Assembly (NCBI RefSeq): GCF_000382045.1
Contig: NZ_KB907450.1
Location: forward strand, 1,564,204-1,628,203
Source: Variovorax atrisoli 110B
GTDB taxonomy: Bacteria > Pseudomonadota > Gammaproteobacteria > Burkholderiales > Burkholderiaceae_C
Direction: 5' to 3'
Length of the DNA: 64,000 nucleotides
Shown here: positions 8,801 through 16,966 of the stretch, piece by piece
Position numbering within the stretch: position 1 is the first letter of the stretch
How the letters are laid out: every line of letters begins with the position of its first letter
Notes under the pieces: generated by a model
The model's database searches: none
Seen by the model: the letters and a program-made list of their open reading frames with translations, nothing else
Told to the model about the DNA's origin: nothing
Position numbers and translations under genes: made by a program

Positions 8801-9508
8801 TCAGACGCCCAGCAGCTCTGTGAGAACGGGCATCTTGGCTTCGAGTTCGGCCGCGCCGAACTTCTCGACGATGCGGCCGTGCTCCATCACGTAGAAGCGG
8901 TCGGCCAGCGGCGCTGCGAAGCGGAAGTTCTGCTCCACCATCACGATGGTGTAGCCCTTGGCGCGCAGCGTGGTGATCATGCGGGCCAGCGCCTGCACGA
9001 TGACCGGTGCGAGGCCTTCTGAAATCTCGTCGAGCAGCAGCAGCCTGGCGCCGGTGCGCAGGATGCGCGCCACCGCCAGCATCTGCTGCTCGCCGCCCGA
9101 CAGGCGCGTGCCCTGGCTGTGGCGGCGCTCGGCCAGGTTGGGGAACATGGCATAGATCTCTTCGACCGACATGCCCTTGCCCGCGCCCTTCAGCTCGGGC
9201 GGCAGCATCAGGTTCTCCTCGCACGAGAGGCTCGCGAAGATGCCGCGCTCCTCCGGGCAGTAGCCCACGCCGAGGTGCGCGATGCGGTGCGTGGGCAGGC
9301 CGATGGTCTCGCGGCCGTTGATCTCGATGCTGCCCTTGCGCGCGCCCGTCAGGCCCATGATCGCGCGCAGCGTGGTGGTGCGGCCGGCGCCGTTGCGGCC
9401 CAGCAGCGTGACGACCTCGCCCGGCTGCACGACCATGTCGACGCCGTGCAGCACGTGCGATTCGCCGTACCAGGCTTGCAGGCCTTTGATTTCGAGTGCG
9501 GCCGTCAT
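8801..9508 (-). CDS. livF: HAAT-family ABC ATPase, LivF-like, with an arginine Walker A
   Basis: A 235-residue ATP-binding subunit. The ABC signature (LSGGEQQMLAVARIL), Walker B (LLLLDEISEGLAP) and H-loop equivalent (MVEQNFRFA) are intact. The Walker A reads LLGRNGAGRTTTL where GxxGxGKT is expected: the lysine that contacts ATP phosphates is Arg. The codon is CGC, not a single-base neighbour of AAG/AAA, so this is not a sequencing slip. LivG next to it has a normal Walker A, so the heterodimer would have one canonical and one altered P-loop. The ATG overlaps closely with the end of livG (stop at 9510-9512). Confidence 0.9.
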   Translation of the reverse strand: MTAALEIKGLQAWYGESHVLHGVDMVVQPGEVVTLLGRNGAGRTTTLRAIMGLTGARKGSIEINGRETIGLPTHRIAHLGVGYCPEERGIFASLSCEENLMLPPELKGAGKGMSVEEIYAMFPNLAERRHSQGTRLSGGEQQMLAVARILRTGARLLLLDEISEGLAPVIVQALARMITTLRAKGYTIVMVEQNFRFAAPLADRFYVMEHGRIVEKFGAAELEAKMPVLTELLGV

Positions 9509-9509
9509 G

Positions 9510-10280
9510 TCAATGAGCCCCTTGCAGCTGGCCTTCGGTGGTGCCCATGTAGGCCTCCATCACCTGCGGGTTCTTCGAGACCACGGCGTACGGCCCCTCG
9601 GCAAGCACCGCGCCGCGCTGCAGCACGGTGATGGTGTCGGCGATGGTCGAGACCACGCTCATGTTGTGCTCCACCATGAGGATGGTGCGGCCGGCCGACA
9701 CGCGCTTGATGAGATCGGCCACGCGGTGCACGTCTTCGTGGCCCATGCCCTGCGTGGGCTCGTCGAGCAGCATCAGCTCGGGCTCCATGGCCAGCGTGGT
9801 CGCGATCTCGAGCGCGCGCTTGCGGCCGTAGGGCAGGTTCACCGTCTGTTCGTCGGCGAGCTCCTCGAGGCCGACTTCGGCCAGCAACTCGCGGGCCCTG
9901 GCATCCAGCGGCTTGAGCGACTTCTCGCTCTTCCAGAAGTGGTACGAGGTGCCCAGGCGGCGCTGCAGTCCGAGGCGCACGTTCTCCAGCAGCGTGAGGT
10001 GCGGGAACACGGCCGATATCTGGAACGAGCGGATGATGCCGCGGCGCGCGATCTGCGCGGGGCGCTCGCGCGTGATGTCCTGGCCGTTGAAGAGGATCGT
10101 GCCGGTGGTGGGCTCGAGGAACTTCGTCAGCAGGTTGAAGCAGGTCGTCTTGCCCGCGCCATTCGGGCCGATGAGCGCGTGGATCGAGCCGCGCACCACC
10201 GACAGGTCGACCTTGCTGACCGCTGTGAACCCCTTGAATTCCTTGGTGAGCTGGCGTGTTTCGAGAATGACGTCGCTCAT
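9510..10280 (-). CDS. livG: HAAT-family ABC ATPase, LivG-like
   Basis: A 256-residue ATPase and first gene of the operon. Walker A is LIGPNGAGKTTCFNLL. The region after it (residues ~50-110) carries the family pattern ...RRGIIRSFQISAVFPHLTLLENV. The signature region reads LPYGRKRALEIATTLA, where G/Y/GRKR replaces the standard LSGGQ, as usual in LivG. Walker B is LMLLDEPTQGMGHEDV. Partner ATPase is LivF. No strong ribosome site is visible before the ATG. Confidence 0.9.
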   Translation of the reverse strand: MSDVILETRQLTKEFKGFTAVSKVDLSVVRGSIHALIGPNGAGKTTCFNLLTKFLEPTTGTILFNGQDITRERPAQIARRGIIRSFQISAVFPHLTLLENVRLGLQRRLGTSYHFWKSEKSLKPLDARARELLAEVGLEELADEQTVNLPYGRKRALEIATTLAMEPELMLLDEPTQGMGHEDVHRVADLIKRVSAGRTILMVEHNMSVVSTIADTITVLQRGAVLAEGPYAVVSKNPQVMEAYMGTTEGQLQGAH

Positions 10281-10534
10281 CTCGCGAGGTCGCCCGTTTG
10301 CGTGGAAAGAATGTGCGTCATGCGGTCCATCTCAATGCGCCACCATCGAGCGCCGACCGATTGTTCGTGGGTGCCTCGGGCTTGGATACTGGGGCAAATG
10401 CCTATGCTGCAGTGCACCCATTCCAGAGGGTCGCCAGCCCCTGCTGCACGACTGTCGTCTCGACGACAAAGCCGGCACGCGAGCCGGCGATGACGCTGCG
10501 CATCGACCACTCGCGGCACCGACATTGATTGGGC
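10281..10534. other. Divergent promoter region between livG and the AGE epimerase
   Basis: This 254-bp spacer must carry the start signals for the liv operon (minus) and the epimerase gene (plus). I see no canonical sigma-70 hexamer pair on either strand. The notable structure is an inverted repeat at 10453-10468, followed by two copies of the self-complementary GCCGGC (10471-10476 and 10483-10488). Confidence 0.4.
10453..10468. promoter_or_regulatory. Inverted repeat, candidate operator
   Basis: TGTCGTC-TC-GACGACA: perfect seven-bp arms around two bases, in the spacer between livG and the epimerase. Its form fits a site for a dimeric regulator, but no regulator gene is adjacent and no promoter is recognisable beside it. 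Confidence 0.3.
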
Positions 10535-11770
10535 ATGATCGCGCCCATGGCACCAACGACATCGCCGCACATGCCCGACTTCCGCTCACCCGACTTCCTG
10601 GCCGACCACATCCGGCACACGCTGGCCTTCTACGAGGGCCGCAACATCGACCCCAGCGGCGGCTTCTTCCATTTCTTCAAGGACGACGGCACGGTGTACG
10701 ACCGCCGCACCCGCCACCTGGTGAGCAGCACGCGCTTCGTGTTCAACCATGCGATGGCGTACCGGCGCTTCGGCAAGCCCGCCGACCTCGCTGCCGCACG
10801 GCATGGGCTGGCCTTCATCGAGCGTGCCCACAGGCAGCAGGATGGCGGCTATGCATGGCAGATCGACTGGCATGAACAGCGCGCCACGGTGCAGGACGGC
10901 ACCAACCGCTGCTATGGCCTGGACTTCGTGCTGCTCGCGCACGCGCATGCGCTCATGGCCGGCATCGAGGAAGCGCACGCCGGGCTGGAGAACGCCTGGC
11001 AGTTGATGGAGGCGCATTTCTGGGAACCGCGGCACCAGCTCTATGCCGACGAGGCCACCACGGACTGGCGCGTGGGCAGCTATCGCGGGCAGAACGCCAA
11101 CATGCACGCCTGCGAGGCGCTGATGGCGGCCTTCGAGGCCACGCAGGAGTCACGCTACATCGAGCGTGCGCTCGCAGTGGCCGAATCGGTGACGGGCCGG
11201 CTCGCGTCGCTGGCCGACGGTCTGGTATGGGAGCACTACCGCGAGGACTGGTCGGTCGACTGGGACTACAACCGCGGCAACAAGACCGACATCTTCAAGC
11301 CCTGGGGCTTCCAGACCGGCCACCTGACCGAGTGGGCCAAGCTGCTGCTGCAGCTCGACGGCCATCTTGCCACCCAGGACCGCAAGGCCGAATGGGCGCT
11401 GCCGCGCGCGCGCCACTTCTTCGACACCGCCATGCAACGCGGCTGGGACGCCGACAACGGCGGGCTGGTCTACGGCTTCGGCCCCGACGGCAAGGTGTGC
11501 GACGGCGACAAGTACTTCTGGGTGCAGGCCGAGAGCTTCGCCGCCGCCGCCCTGCTCGCGCTGCGCACCGGCGAGCCCGGCTACTGGGACTGGTACGACA
11601 GCATCTGGGCCTACAGCTGGGAGCACTTCGTCGACCACGCGCACGGCGCCTGGTATCGCATCCTCACGCCGACGAACGAAAAGATCAGCGACGAGAAGAG
11701 CCCGGCCGGCAAGACCGATTACCACACGATGGGCGCCTGCTACGACGTGCTGCGCGCTCTTGGCGTCTGA
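10535..11770 (+). CDS. AGE-family (N-acylglucosamine 2-epimerase/mannose isomerase-like) sugar isomerase
   Basis: An approximately 411-residue cytoplasmic (alpha/alpha)6-barrel protein of the AGE family. Recognisable stretches are FRSPDFLADHIRHTLAFYEG, GGFFHFFKDDGTV and, near the C-terminus, WVQAESFAAAALLALRTGE and HMGACYDVLRAL-like (TMGACYDVLRALGV). Members interconvert aldoses, ketoses or N-acyl-hexosamines at C2. His, Arg and Trp residues spread along the chain are consistent with an active enzyme, but the substrate cannot be read. Starts at 10535, 10547 and 10571 are all possible, with no good ribosome site at any. It stands alone; an intergenic element follows its stop. Confidence 0.8.
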   Translation: MIAPMAPTTSPHMPDFRSPDFLADHIRHTLAFYEGRNIDPSGGFFHFFKDDGTVYDRRTRHLVSSTRFVFNHAMAYRRFGKPADLAAARHGLAFIERAHRQQDGGYAWQIDWHEQRATVQDGTNRCYGLDFVLLAHAHALMAGIEEAHAGLENAWQLMEAHFWEPRHQLYADEATTDWRVGSYRGQNANMHACEALMAAFEATQESRYIERALAVAESVTGRLASLADGLVWEHYREDWSVDWDYNRGNKTDIFKPWGFQTGHLTEWAKLLLQLDGHLATQDRKAEWALPRARHFFDTAMQRGWDADNGGLVYGFGPDGKVCDGDKYFWVQAESFAAAALLALRTGEPGYWDWYDSIWAYSWEHFVDHAHGAWYRILTPTNEKISDEKSPAGKTDYHTMGACYDVLRALGV

Positions 11771-11792
11771 AGGGCACCTGCCCTTTTTCGCG

Positions 11793-11882
11793 GAACACCG
11801 CGGAACCGGCTCTGCCGGTCCGCAGGTGTCGCCCCCGGCGAGGGGGTCGGCGAAGCGACACGAAGTGCGCCAAGCCTGGGGG
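11793..11882 (-). repeat. Intergenic stop-adjacent element, copy 3
   Basis: It lies between the converging ends of the epimerase gene and the emrB-like gene. Read on the minus strand it begins three bp after the TAG of the efflux gene with CCCCCAGGCTTGGCGCAC, continues through CGCTTCGCC and a CCCCC/GGGGG hairpin, and ends with a long hairpin whose arms are ACACCGCGGAACCGGC-like and GCCGGTCCGCAGGTGT-like. It is almost the same as copy 4. Confidence 0.75.
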
Positions 11883-11885
11883 AGA

Positions 11886-13448
11886 CTAGTGCGCGCCCGC
11901 AGCGGCGTCGCCGCCGGCTCCGCCCTTCTGCGGCTTTGCCAGCCACACCAGCGGGATCAGCAGCAGGAACAGGACCGCCGACGCATAGAAGATGTCGTTG
12001 GTCGCCAGCATGTACGACTGCTGGTCGACGATGCGGTTGATCTGTCCCAGCACCTGGTCGGTGCTGAAGCCGTTGGCGTTGAGCCCGGCCATCGCGCTCG
12101 CCGCGGCGTTGTTGCCCTGGTTGACCGTCTCGGCCAACTGGGCGTGGTGCAGCGTCGCGCGGTTGTCCCACAGCGTGGTCGTGATCGAGGTGCCCATGGC
12201 GCCTGCGGTGATCCGCAGGAAGTTCGACAGCCCCGATGCCGCCGGGATGCGGTCGGGCGTGAGGCCCGACAGCGTGATCGTCACCAGCGGGATGAAGAAG
12301 AACGCCATCGCGATGCCCTGGATGATCGTCGGGATGATGATCGTCACGAAGTCGGCCTGCGTATTGAAGTTCGAGCGCATCCACAACACCAGCGCGAACA
12401 CCAGGAACGAGAAGGTCGCATAGCGGCGCGGGTCGATCTTGGCCACCGTGAGGCCCACCACCGGCGAGAAGAAGATCGCCAGCAGCCCCACGGGCGCCAT
12501 GATCATCCCCGCCTGCGTGGCGGTGTAGCCCATCCACTGCTGCAGCCACAGCGGCAGCAGCACCACGTTGCCGAAGAAGAGGCCGTAGGCCACCGCCGTC
12601 GCGACCGCGCCCGACCAGAAGTTGCGGCGCTTGAAGAGCGACAGGTCGACCACCGGGTGCTTGTCGGTCAGCTCCCAGACCAGGAAGAAGGCGAAGCCGA
12701 CCACGGACACCACGGCCAGCGTGACGATCTGCGCGGAGTGGAACCAGTCGAGCTCCTTGCCCTTGTCGAGCATGAGCTGCAGCGAGCCCACCCACAGCAC
12801 CAGCAGCGCGAGGCCGATGGCGTCGATGGGCACCTTGTGCGTGGCGCTCTCTCGCTTGTGGTACAGCGCCCAGGTGATGGCCGCCGCGACGATGCCCACC
12901 GGGATGTTGATGTAGAAGATCCACGGCCACGAGATGTTGTCGGTGATCCAGCCGCCCAGCAGCGGCCCCATCACCGGCGCGACCAGCGTGGTCATCGACC
13001 ACATGGCCATCGCGAGGCCCGCCTTGGCGCGCGGATAGCTCGACAGCAGCAGCGCCTGCGACAGCGGGATCATCGGCCCCGCGACGAAGCCCTGCAGCGC
13101 GCGGAAAGCGATGAGCGTCGTCATGTTCGGCGCCAGGCCGCACAGCAGCGAGCTGATCATGAAGAGGATCACGCTGGCCATGAACAGGCGCACCTGTCCG
13201 AAGCGCTGCGTCATGAAGCCGGTGAGCGGCACCGCGATGGCGTTGGCCACCGCGAAGCTGGTGATGACCCAGGTGCCCTGCGTGGTGCTCACGCCCAGGT
13301 CGCCCGAGATGGCAGGCAGCGACACGTTCGCGATCGACGAGTCGAGCACGTTCATGAAGGTTGCCGCAGAAAGCGCGACCGTGCCCCAGACGCGGGCTGC
13401 GCCCTCGAGCGGCGGATGCGCAACGTATGCAGGAGCAGCGGTGGCCAT
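11886..13448 (-). CDS. emrB: DHA2-family (EmrB/QacA-like) MFS drug exporter
   Basis: A 520-residue membrane protein with about 14 hydrophobic helices. The DHA2 hallmark LDSSIANVSLPAISGDLG is near residue 35. GTWVITSFAVANAIAVPLTGFMTQRFG and the motif-C-like segment ARPMIPLSQ-type (VAGPMIPLSQALLLSSYP) follow. It is the last gene of marR-OMF-emrA-emrB. With the HlyD-like adaptor and the outer-membrane lipoprotein it would form a proton-driven three-part pump that expels hydrophobic toxic compounds. Substrates are unknown. Confidence 0.9.
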   Translation of the reverse strand: MATAAPAYVAHPPLEGAARVWGTVALSAATFMNVLDSSIANVSLPAISGDLGVSTTQGTWVITSFAVANAIAVPLTGFMTQRFGQVRLFMASVILFMISSLLCGLAPNMTTLIAFRALQGFVAGPMIPLSQALLLSSYPRAKAGLAMAMWSMTTLVAPVMGPLLGGWITDNISWPWIFYINIPVGIVAAAITWALYHKRESATHKVPIDAIGLALLVLWVGSLQLMLDKGKELDWFHSAQIVTLAVVSVVGFAFFLVWELTDKHPVVDLSLFKRRNFWSGAVATAVAYGLFFGNVVLLPLWLQQWMGYTATQAGMIMAPVGLLAIFFSPVVGLTVAKIDPRRYATFSFLVFALVLWMRSNFNTQADFVTIIIPTIIQGIAMAFFFIPLVTITLSGLTPDRIPAASGLSNFLRITAGAMGTSITTTLWDNRATLHHAQLAETVNQGNNAAASAMAGLNANGFSTDQVLGQINRIVDQQSYMLATNDIFYASAVLFLLLIPLVWLAKPQKGGAGGDAAAGAH

Positions 13449-13501
13449 GGGGCGGGCTGTTTACCTGGACGGAATGAAAGTCCGGACGAACGCTCGCGCG
13501 A

Positions 13502-14824
13502 TCAGCCCGGCTGGCCCTGCACGGCCACGGAAGTGTTCGCGGCGGGCGCCTTGGCGGGAGCCGAAGCTGCCGTCGGCGCACCGCCCTTGCCGCCGATGTT
13601 GGCGGCGACGATGCGCTCCACCTCGGCGTCGGCGCCGCGGTCGAGCTGGCTGTAGACCGCGGTCTGCGCCAGCGCGGTGGCGCGCGGGGCGTCGGCGAGC
13701 ATCTTGCCGCCCTTCTGCGAGATGTCGACCTCGGCGTCCATCGACAGGCCGATGCGCAGCGGGTTGGCCTTGAGCTGCTCGGGGTCGAGCGCGATGCGCA
13801 CCGGCACGCGCTGAACAACCTTGATCCAGTTGCCGGTGGCGTTCTGCGCGGGCAGCAGCGCGAACGCGCTGCCGGTGCCCACGCCCAGGCCGGCGACCTT
13901 GCCGGTGTATTCGACCTTCTTGCCGTACACGTCGGCGGTGAGCTTCACCGGCTGGTCGATGCGGATGTTGCGCAGCTGAACTTCCTTGAAGTTGGCGTCG
14001 ACCCACAGCTGGTTGAGCGGCACGATCGACATCATCGGCGTGCCGGCGGCCACGCGCTGGCCGAGCTGCACGGTGCGCTTGGCGACATAGCCGTCGACCG
14101 GCGCGGGCATGGCCACGCGCTGCGTGGCGAGGTAGGCCTCGCGCACTTTGGCGGCTGCGGCCAGCACGCTCGGGTGCTGAGCCACGCTGGTGCCTTCGGT
14201 CAGCGACTGGTTGCTGGCCAGCGCCTCCTTGGCGGCCACCACGCCGGCCTGCGCCGCGGCGAGCTGGCTCTTGGCCGTCTCGAGCTGCGTCTCGGCGTGG
14301 TTGAGCTCTTCCTTCGACACGGCGCCGTTGCCCGACAGCGCGCGGCGGCGCTGCAGGTCGTCCTGCGCCTTGGCGATGTCGCTCTGCGCCTTGACGATGT
14401 CGGCCTGGCGCAGCGTGACCTGCGCGGCCAGCGAGCCGTTGTTGGCGTACAGCGTGCGCACCTGGCGCACCGCCTGCGCGAGCGCGGCCTCGGCCTGCTC
14501 GAGCGCGACCTTGGCATCGGCCGGGTCGAGCTGCACCAGCGGCTGGCCGGCCTTCACGAAGTCGGTGTCGTCGGCGTTGATGGCCATCACGGTGCCGCCG
14601 ATCTGCGGCGTGATCTGGATGACGTTGCCCGAGACGTAGGCGTTGTCGGTGTCCTCGTAGTGGCTGGCCACCAGCCATTCGTACAGGCCCCAGCCGCCGC
14701 CGGCGACGATCACCACCGCGGCGAGCGCGGTGAGTGCGCGGCGGCGCTTGCCGTTGCTGGCGGTCGCCTCGGGGGCTGCGGGAGCTGCGGCTGCAGCGGG
14801 CGTCGGAGTGTTGTTGTCGCTCAT
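13502..14824 (-). CDS. emrA: EmrA/HlyD-type membrane fusion protein
   Basis: A 440-residue periplasmic adaptor. A cytoplasmic Ala/Pro-rich N-terminus (residues 1-25) and basic patch (GKRRR) precede one membrane helix at about 29-48. Then come the lipoyl/barrel half (GNVIQITPQIGGTVMAINAD), an alpha-helical hairpin (about 105-195, many Gln/Ala/Leu heptads), and the second lipoyl half (MPAPVDGYVAKRTVQLGQRV). The C-terminal 45 residues are Ala-rich and probably disordered. It links the EmrB-like pump to the NodT-type outer-membrane channel encoded upstream. Confidence 0.9.
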   Translation of the reverse strand: MSDNNTPTPAAAAAPAAPEATASNGKRRRALTALAAVVIVAGGGWGLYEWLVASHYEDTDNAYVSGNVIQITPQIGGTVMAINADDTDFVKAGQPLVQLDPADAKVALEQAEAALAQAVRQVRTLYANNGSLAAQVTLRQADIVKAQSDIAKAQDDLQRRRALSGNGAVSKEELNHAETQLETAKSQLAAAQAGVVAAKEALASNQSLTEGTSVAQHPSVLAAAAKVREAYLATQRVAMPAPVDGYVAKRTVQLGQRVAAGTPMMSIVPLNQLWVDANFKEVQLRNIRIDQPVKLTADVYGKKVEYTGKVAGLGVGTGSAFALLPAQNATGNWIKVVQRVPVRIALDPEQLKANPLRIGLSMDAEVDISQKGGKMLADAPRATALAQTAVYSQLDRGADAEVERIVAANIGGKGGAPTAASAPAKAPAANTSVAVQGQPG

Positions 14825-14882
14825 GATGAAGTTCTTTCCGAAGACGAAGGGGTCGGGCCGGGCTGGATCTGCGCTGTGCCTG

Positions 14883-16358
14883 TCAGTTCAGCGGGGCCGA
14901 GGGAGCCGATGCGGTGGCGGTGGCCGGCGGCTGCCAGCCGCCGCCGAGTGCGCGCGCCAGGCCCACCTGGGTGTCGAGCGCGCGGGCGGCGAGGTCGACC
15001 GCCAGGCGGCGCTGGGCCAGCACGGCGGTCTCGGCCGTCAGCACGTTGAGGTAGTTGCCGAGGCCCGCGCGGTAGCGCTGCACGGCGATGTCGTAGGCGC
15101 CTTCGGCGGCCGTCTGCGCGGCGCGCTGCTCGGCCTGCTGGCGTGCGATCGACTGGGCGCTCGTGACCTGGTCGGCCGCGTCGCGCACCGCGTCGACGAC
15201 CGTGGCGTTGTAGCTCTCGACGGCGGCATCGAGGTCGGCCGACTTGCCGCGCAGGTTGGCGCGCAGCCTGCCGCCTTCGAAGATCGGCAGGCTGATGGCC
15301 GGGCCCACGCCCCACTGCTCGCTGCCCGACTTCAGCAGCTTGCCGAAGCCCAGGCTCTGGAAGCCGACGAAGGCCGTGAGGTTCACGTTGGGATAGAAGA
15401 GGGTCTTGGCATTCGCCACGTCGCTGGTGGCCGCTTCGACGCGCCAGCGCGCGGCGGCGATGTCTGCGCGGCGGCCGAGCAGGTCGGCCGGGATGTTCGC
15501 CTGCAGCGACATCGGCTTCACGCCAGCCAGCACCGGCGGCTTGAGCGAGGCGGTGACGTTCGGCTGGCCCACCAGCGCGTCGAGCGCGTGCTGCTGCAGC
15601 GCGATCTGCTCGTTGAGCGCTTCGATCTGCTGGCGTGCCTCGGGCAGGCCGCCTTCGCTCTGGCGCAGTTCGAGGCGGGTGTCCAGGCCGGCGGACACGC
15701 GGTCGCGCACAAGCTTCAGGGTTTCGTCACGCTGCTCCAGCGTGCGCTTCGCGACGGTGAGCTGGTCGTTCAGGCGAGCCCACTGGAAGTAGCTGCGCGC
15801 CACGTTGCTCGCGAGCAGCACGCGGGCGGCGTCGGCATCAGCGGCTGCGGCGTTGGCGGCGCCGATGGCGGTGTCGAGCGCGGTGCGGTTCTTGCCGAAG
15901 AAGTCGAGCTCCCAGCTCGCGCCCAGCTGCAGCAGGCCGATGTTCTGGGTGGAGCCGCCCAGCGGCGCCGGATAGATGTAGTTGCTGTTGAACTTCTGGC
16001 GGTTCAGGTCGAGATCGGCCTTGACCTGCGGCTTGAGCGCGGCGCCGGCGATGTCGGCCGAAGCCTGGGCGCGAGCAAGGCGGGCCTGCGCGACCTGCAG
16101 GTTGGGGTTGCCGGCCACGGCCTGGTCGATGAGCGAGTTGAGCTGCGAATCGCCGAAGGCCAGCCACCACTGGCTGTCGAGGCGGGATGCCGGCACGGCG
16201 GCGCTATCGGGGGCGATGCCCAGCGACGTGGCGTCGCGCAGCTTTGCCTGCGAGCCGATGCCGGCCATGTCGGCGCAGCCTGCGAGTGCGACCACCAGCA
16301 GCGCGGCGGCCACGACGGGAGTGCGACGCATGGCGCGCACGGCGAGGGAGTCAGTCAT
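14883..16358 (-). CDS. NodT-family RND/MFS outer-membrane efflux lipoprotein
   Basis: A 491-residue TolC-like outer-membrane factor. The signal peptide ends in the lipobox LAGC (Cys28), so it is lipid-anchored like OprM. Two OEP repeats are visible (about 65-270 and 290-475), each with long coiled-coil-forming Ala/Gln-rich helices. The start at 16358 has GGAG six bases upstream; the GTG at 16370 is inferior. Its start overlaps the end of marR by eight bp (16351-16358), so translation is probably coupled. It is the exit duct for the EmrAB-like pump. Confidence 0.88.
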   Translation of the reverse strand: MTDSLAVRAMRRTPVVAAALLVVALAGCADMAGIGSQAKLRDATSLGIAPDSAAVPASRLDSQWWLAFGDSQLNSLIDQAVAGNPNLQVAQARLARAQASADIAGAALKPQVKADLDLNRQKFNSNYIYPAPLGGSTQNIGLLQLGASWELDFFGKNRTALDTAIGAANAAAADADAARVLLASNVARSYFQWARLNDQLTVAKRTLEQRDETLKLVRDRVSAGLDTRLELRQSEGGLPEARQQIEALNEQIALQQHALDALVGQPNVTASLKPPVLAGVKPMSLQANIPADLLGRRADIAAARWRVEAATSDVANAKTLFYPNVNLTAFVGFQSLGFGKLLKSGSEQWGVGPAISLPIFEGGRLRANLRGKSADLDAAVESYNATVVDAVRDAADQVTSAQSIARQQAEQRAAQTAAEGAYDIAVQRYRAGLGNYLNVLTAETAVLAQRRLAVDLAARALDTQVGLARALGGGWQPPATATASAPSAPLN

Positions 16359-16890
16359 TTTTATCTCCACGGGCCGCGAGGGCCTGGGCGTTGTCGAGGA
16401 TGCGGCGCAGATAACCCTTGAGCTGCTCCCATTCCTCGGTGGTGAAACCTGCGAGGTGCTCGTTCTGCACCCTGCTGAGCACGTGCGGCACTTCCTTGGC
16501 GGCCGCGCGGCCTTCGTCGGTGAGCTCGATGTTGACCACGCGCCGGTCTTCGAGCGAGCGCACCCGGCGGCACAGGCCCTTGGCCTCGAGGCGGTCGAGC
16601 AGGCGCGTCATGGCGCCGGTGTCGAGCTCGCAGGCGCGGGCCAGTTCGGCCACCGTGGTGGCCGCACCGACGTGCAGCTTGTAGAGAGGCACCCACTGCG
16701 GATAGGTGGGGCTGCCCGGTTCGCACATGCGGGTTTCGACCGACTGGCCGACCGCCGTGACGATGCGGCGCATGAGGTAGCCGATGCTCTCCTCCGCGCG
16801 ATAGGTTTCGGGACTGTAGAAGGCGACGGGCGCACGACGCTCCTCGCCGGGGGAAGCCGGCGGCTTTTGAGGGGTGTTGGCATCGCTCAT
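16351..16890 (-). CDS. MarR-family transcriptional regulator
   Basis: A 179-residue winged-helix repressor. The DNA-binding part includes ATTVAELARACELDTGAMTRLLDRLEAKGLCRR (about residues 78-110) and the wing SLEDRRVVNIELTDEGR. It heads the operon for the tripartite pump and faces an ABC exporter gene. In the spacer, a palindrome TTGCCTCGGCAA sits exactly between a TTGACA -35 and a TAATAT -10 of its own promoter, so autorepression is strongly suggested. The -10 ends seven bases before the ATG and no ribosome site is visible, so the mRNA may be leaderless. Inducer unknown; phenolic or salicylate-like ligands are usual in the family. Confidence 0.88.
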   Translation of the reverse strand: MSDANTPQKPPASPGEERRAPVAFYSPETYRAEESIGYLMRRIVTAVGQSVETRMCEPGSPTYPQWVPLYKLHVGAATTVAELARACELDTGAMTRLLDRLEAKGLCRRVRSLEDRRVVNIELTDEGRAAAKEVPHVLSRVQNEHLAGFTTEEWEQLKGYLRRILDNAQALAARGDKND

Positions 16891-16897
16891 GGGTCAA

Positions 16898-16926
16898 ATA
16901 TTAGTTGCCTCGGCAATTATTGTCAA
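16898..16926 (-). promoter_or_regulatory. marR promoter with central palindromic operator
   Basis: Read on the minus strand: TTGACA (16926-16921), 17 bp, TAATAT (16903-16898). The perfect palindrome TTGCCTCGGCAA occupies 16905-16916, entirely in the 17-bp spacer, where a bound MarR dimer would block RNA polymerase. The expected transcription start is at or next to the A of the ATG at 16890. Confidence 0.75.
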
Positions 16927-16934
16927 GGCTACCT

Positions 16935-16960
16935 TTGTAGAGGCAAGGGATCGGTAGAAT
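16935..16960 (+). promoter_or_regulatory. Second MarR-type site and putative -10 of the ABC exporter
   Basis: TTGTAGAGGCAA (16935-16946) is a degenerate copy of the first operator: its reverse complement starts TTGCCTC. The centres of the two sites are 30 bp apart, about three helical turns, so two dimers would bind on the same face. TAGAAT (16955-16960) is a good -10 ending six bases before the ATG of the ABC gene; the -35 is weak. It suggests joint MarR control of both divergent exporters. Confidence 0.55.
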
Positions 16961-16966
16961 CAGCTC

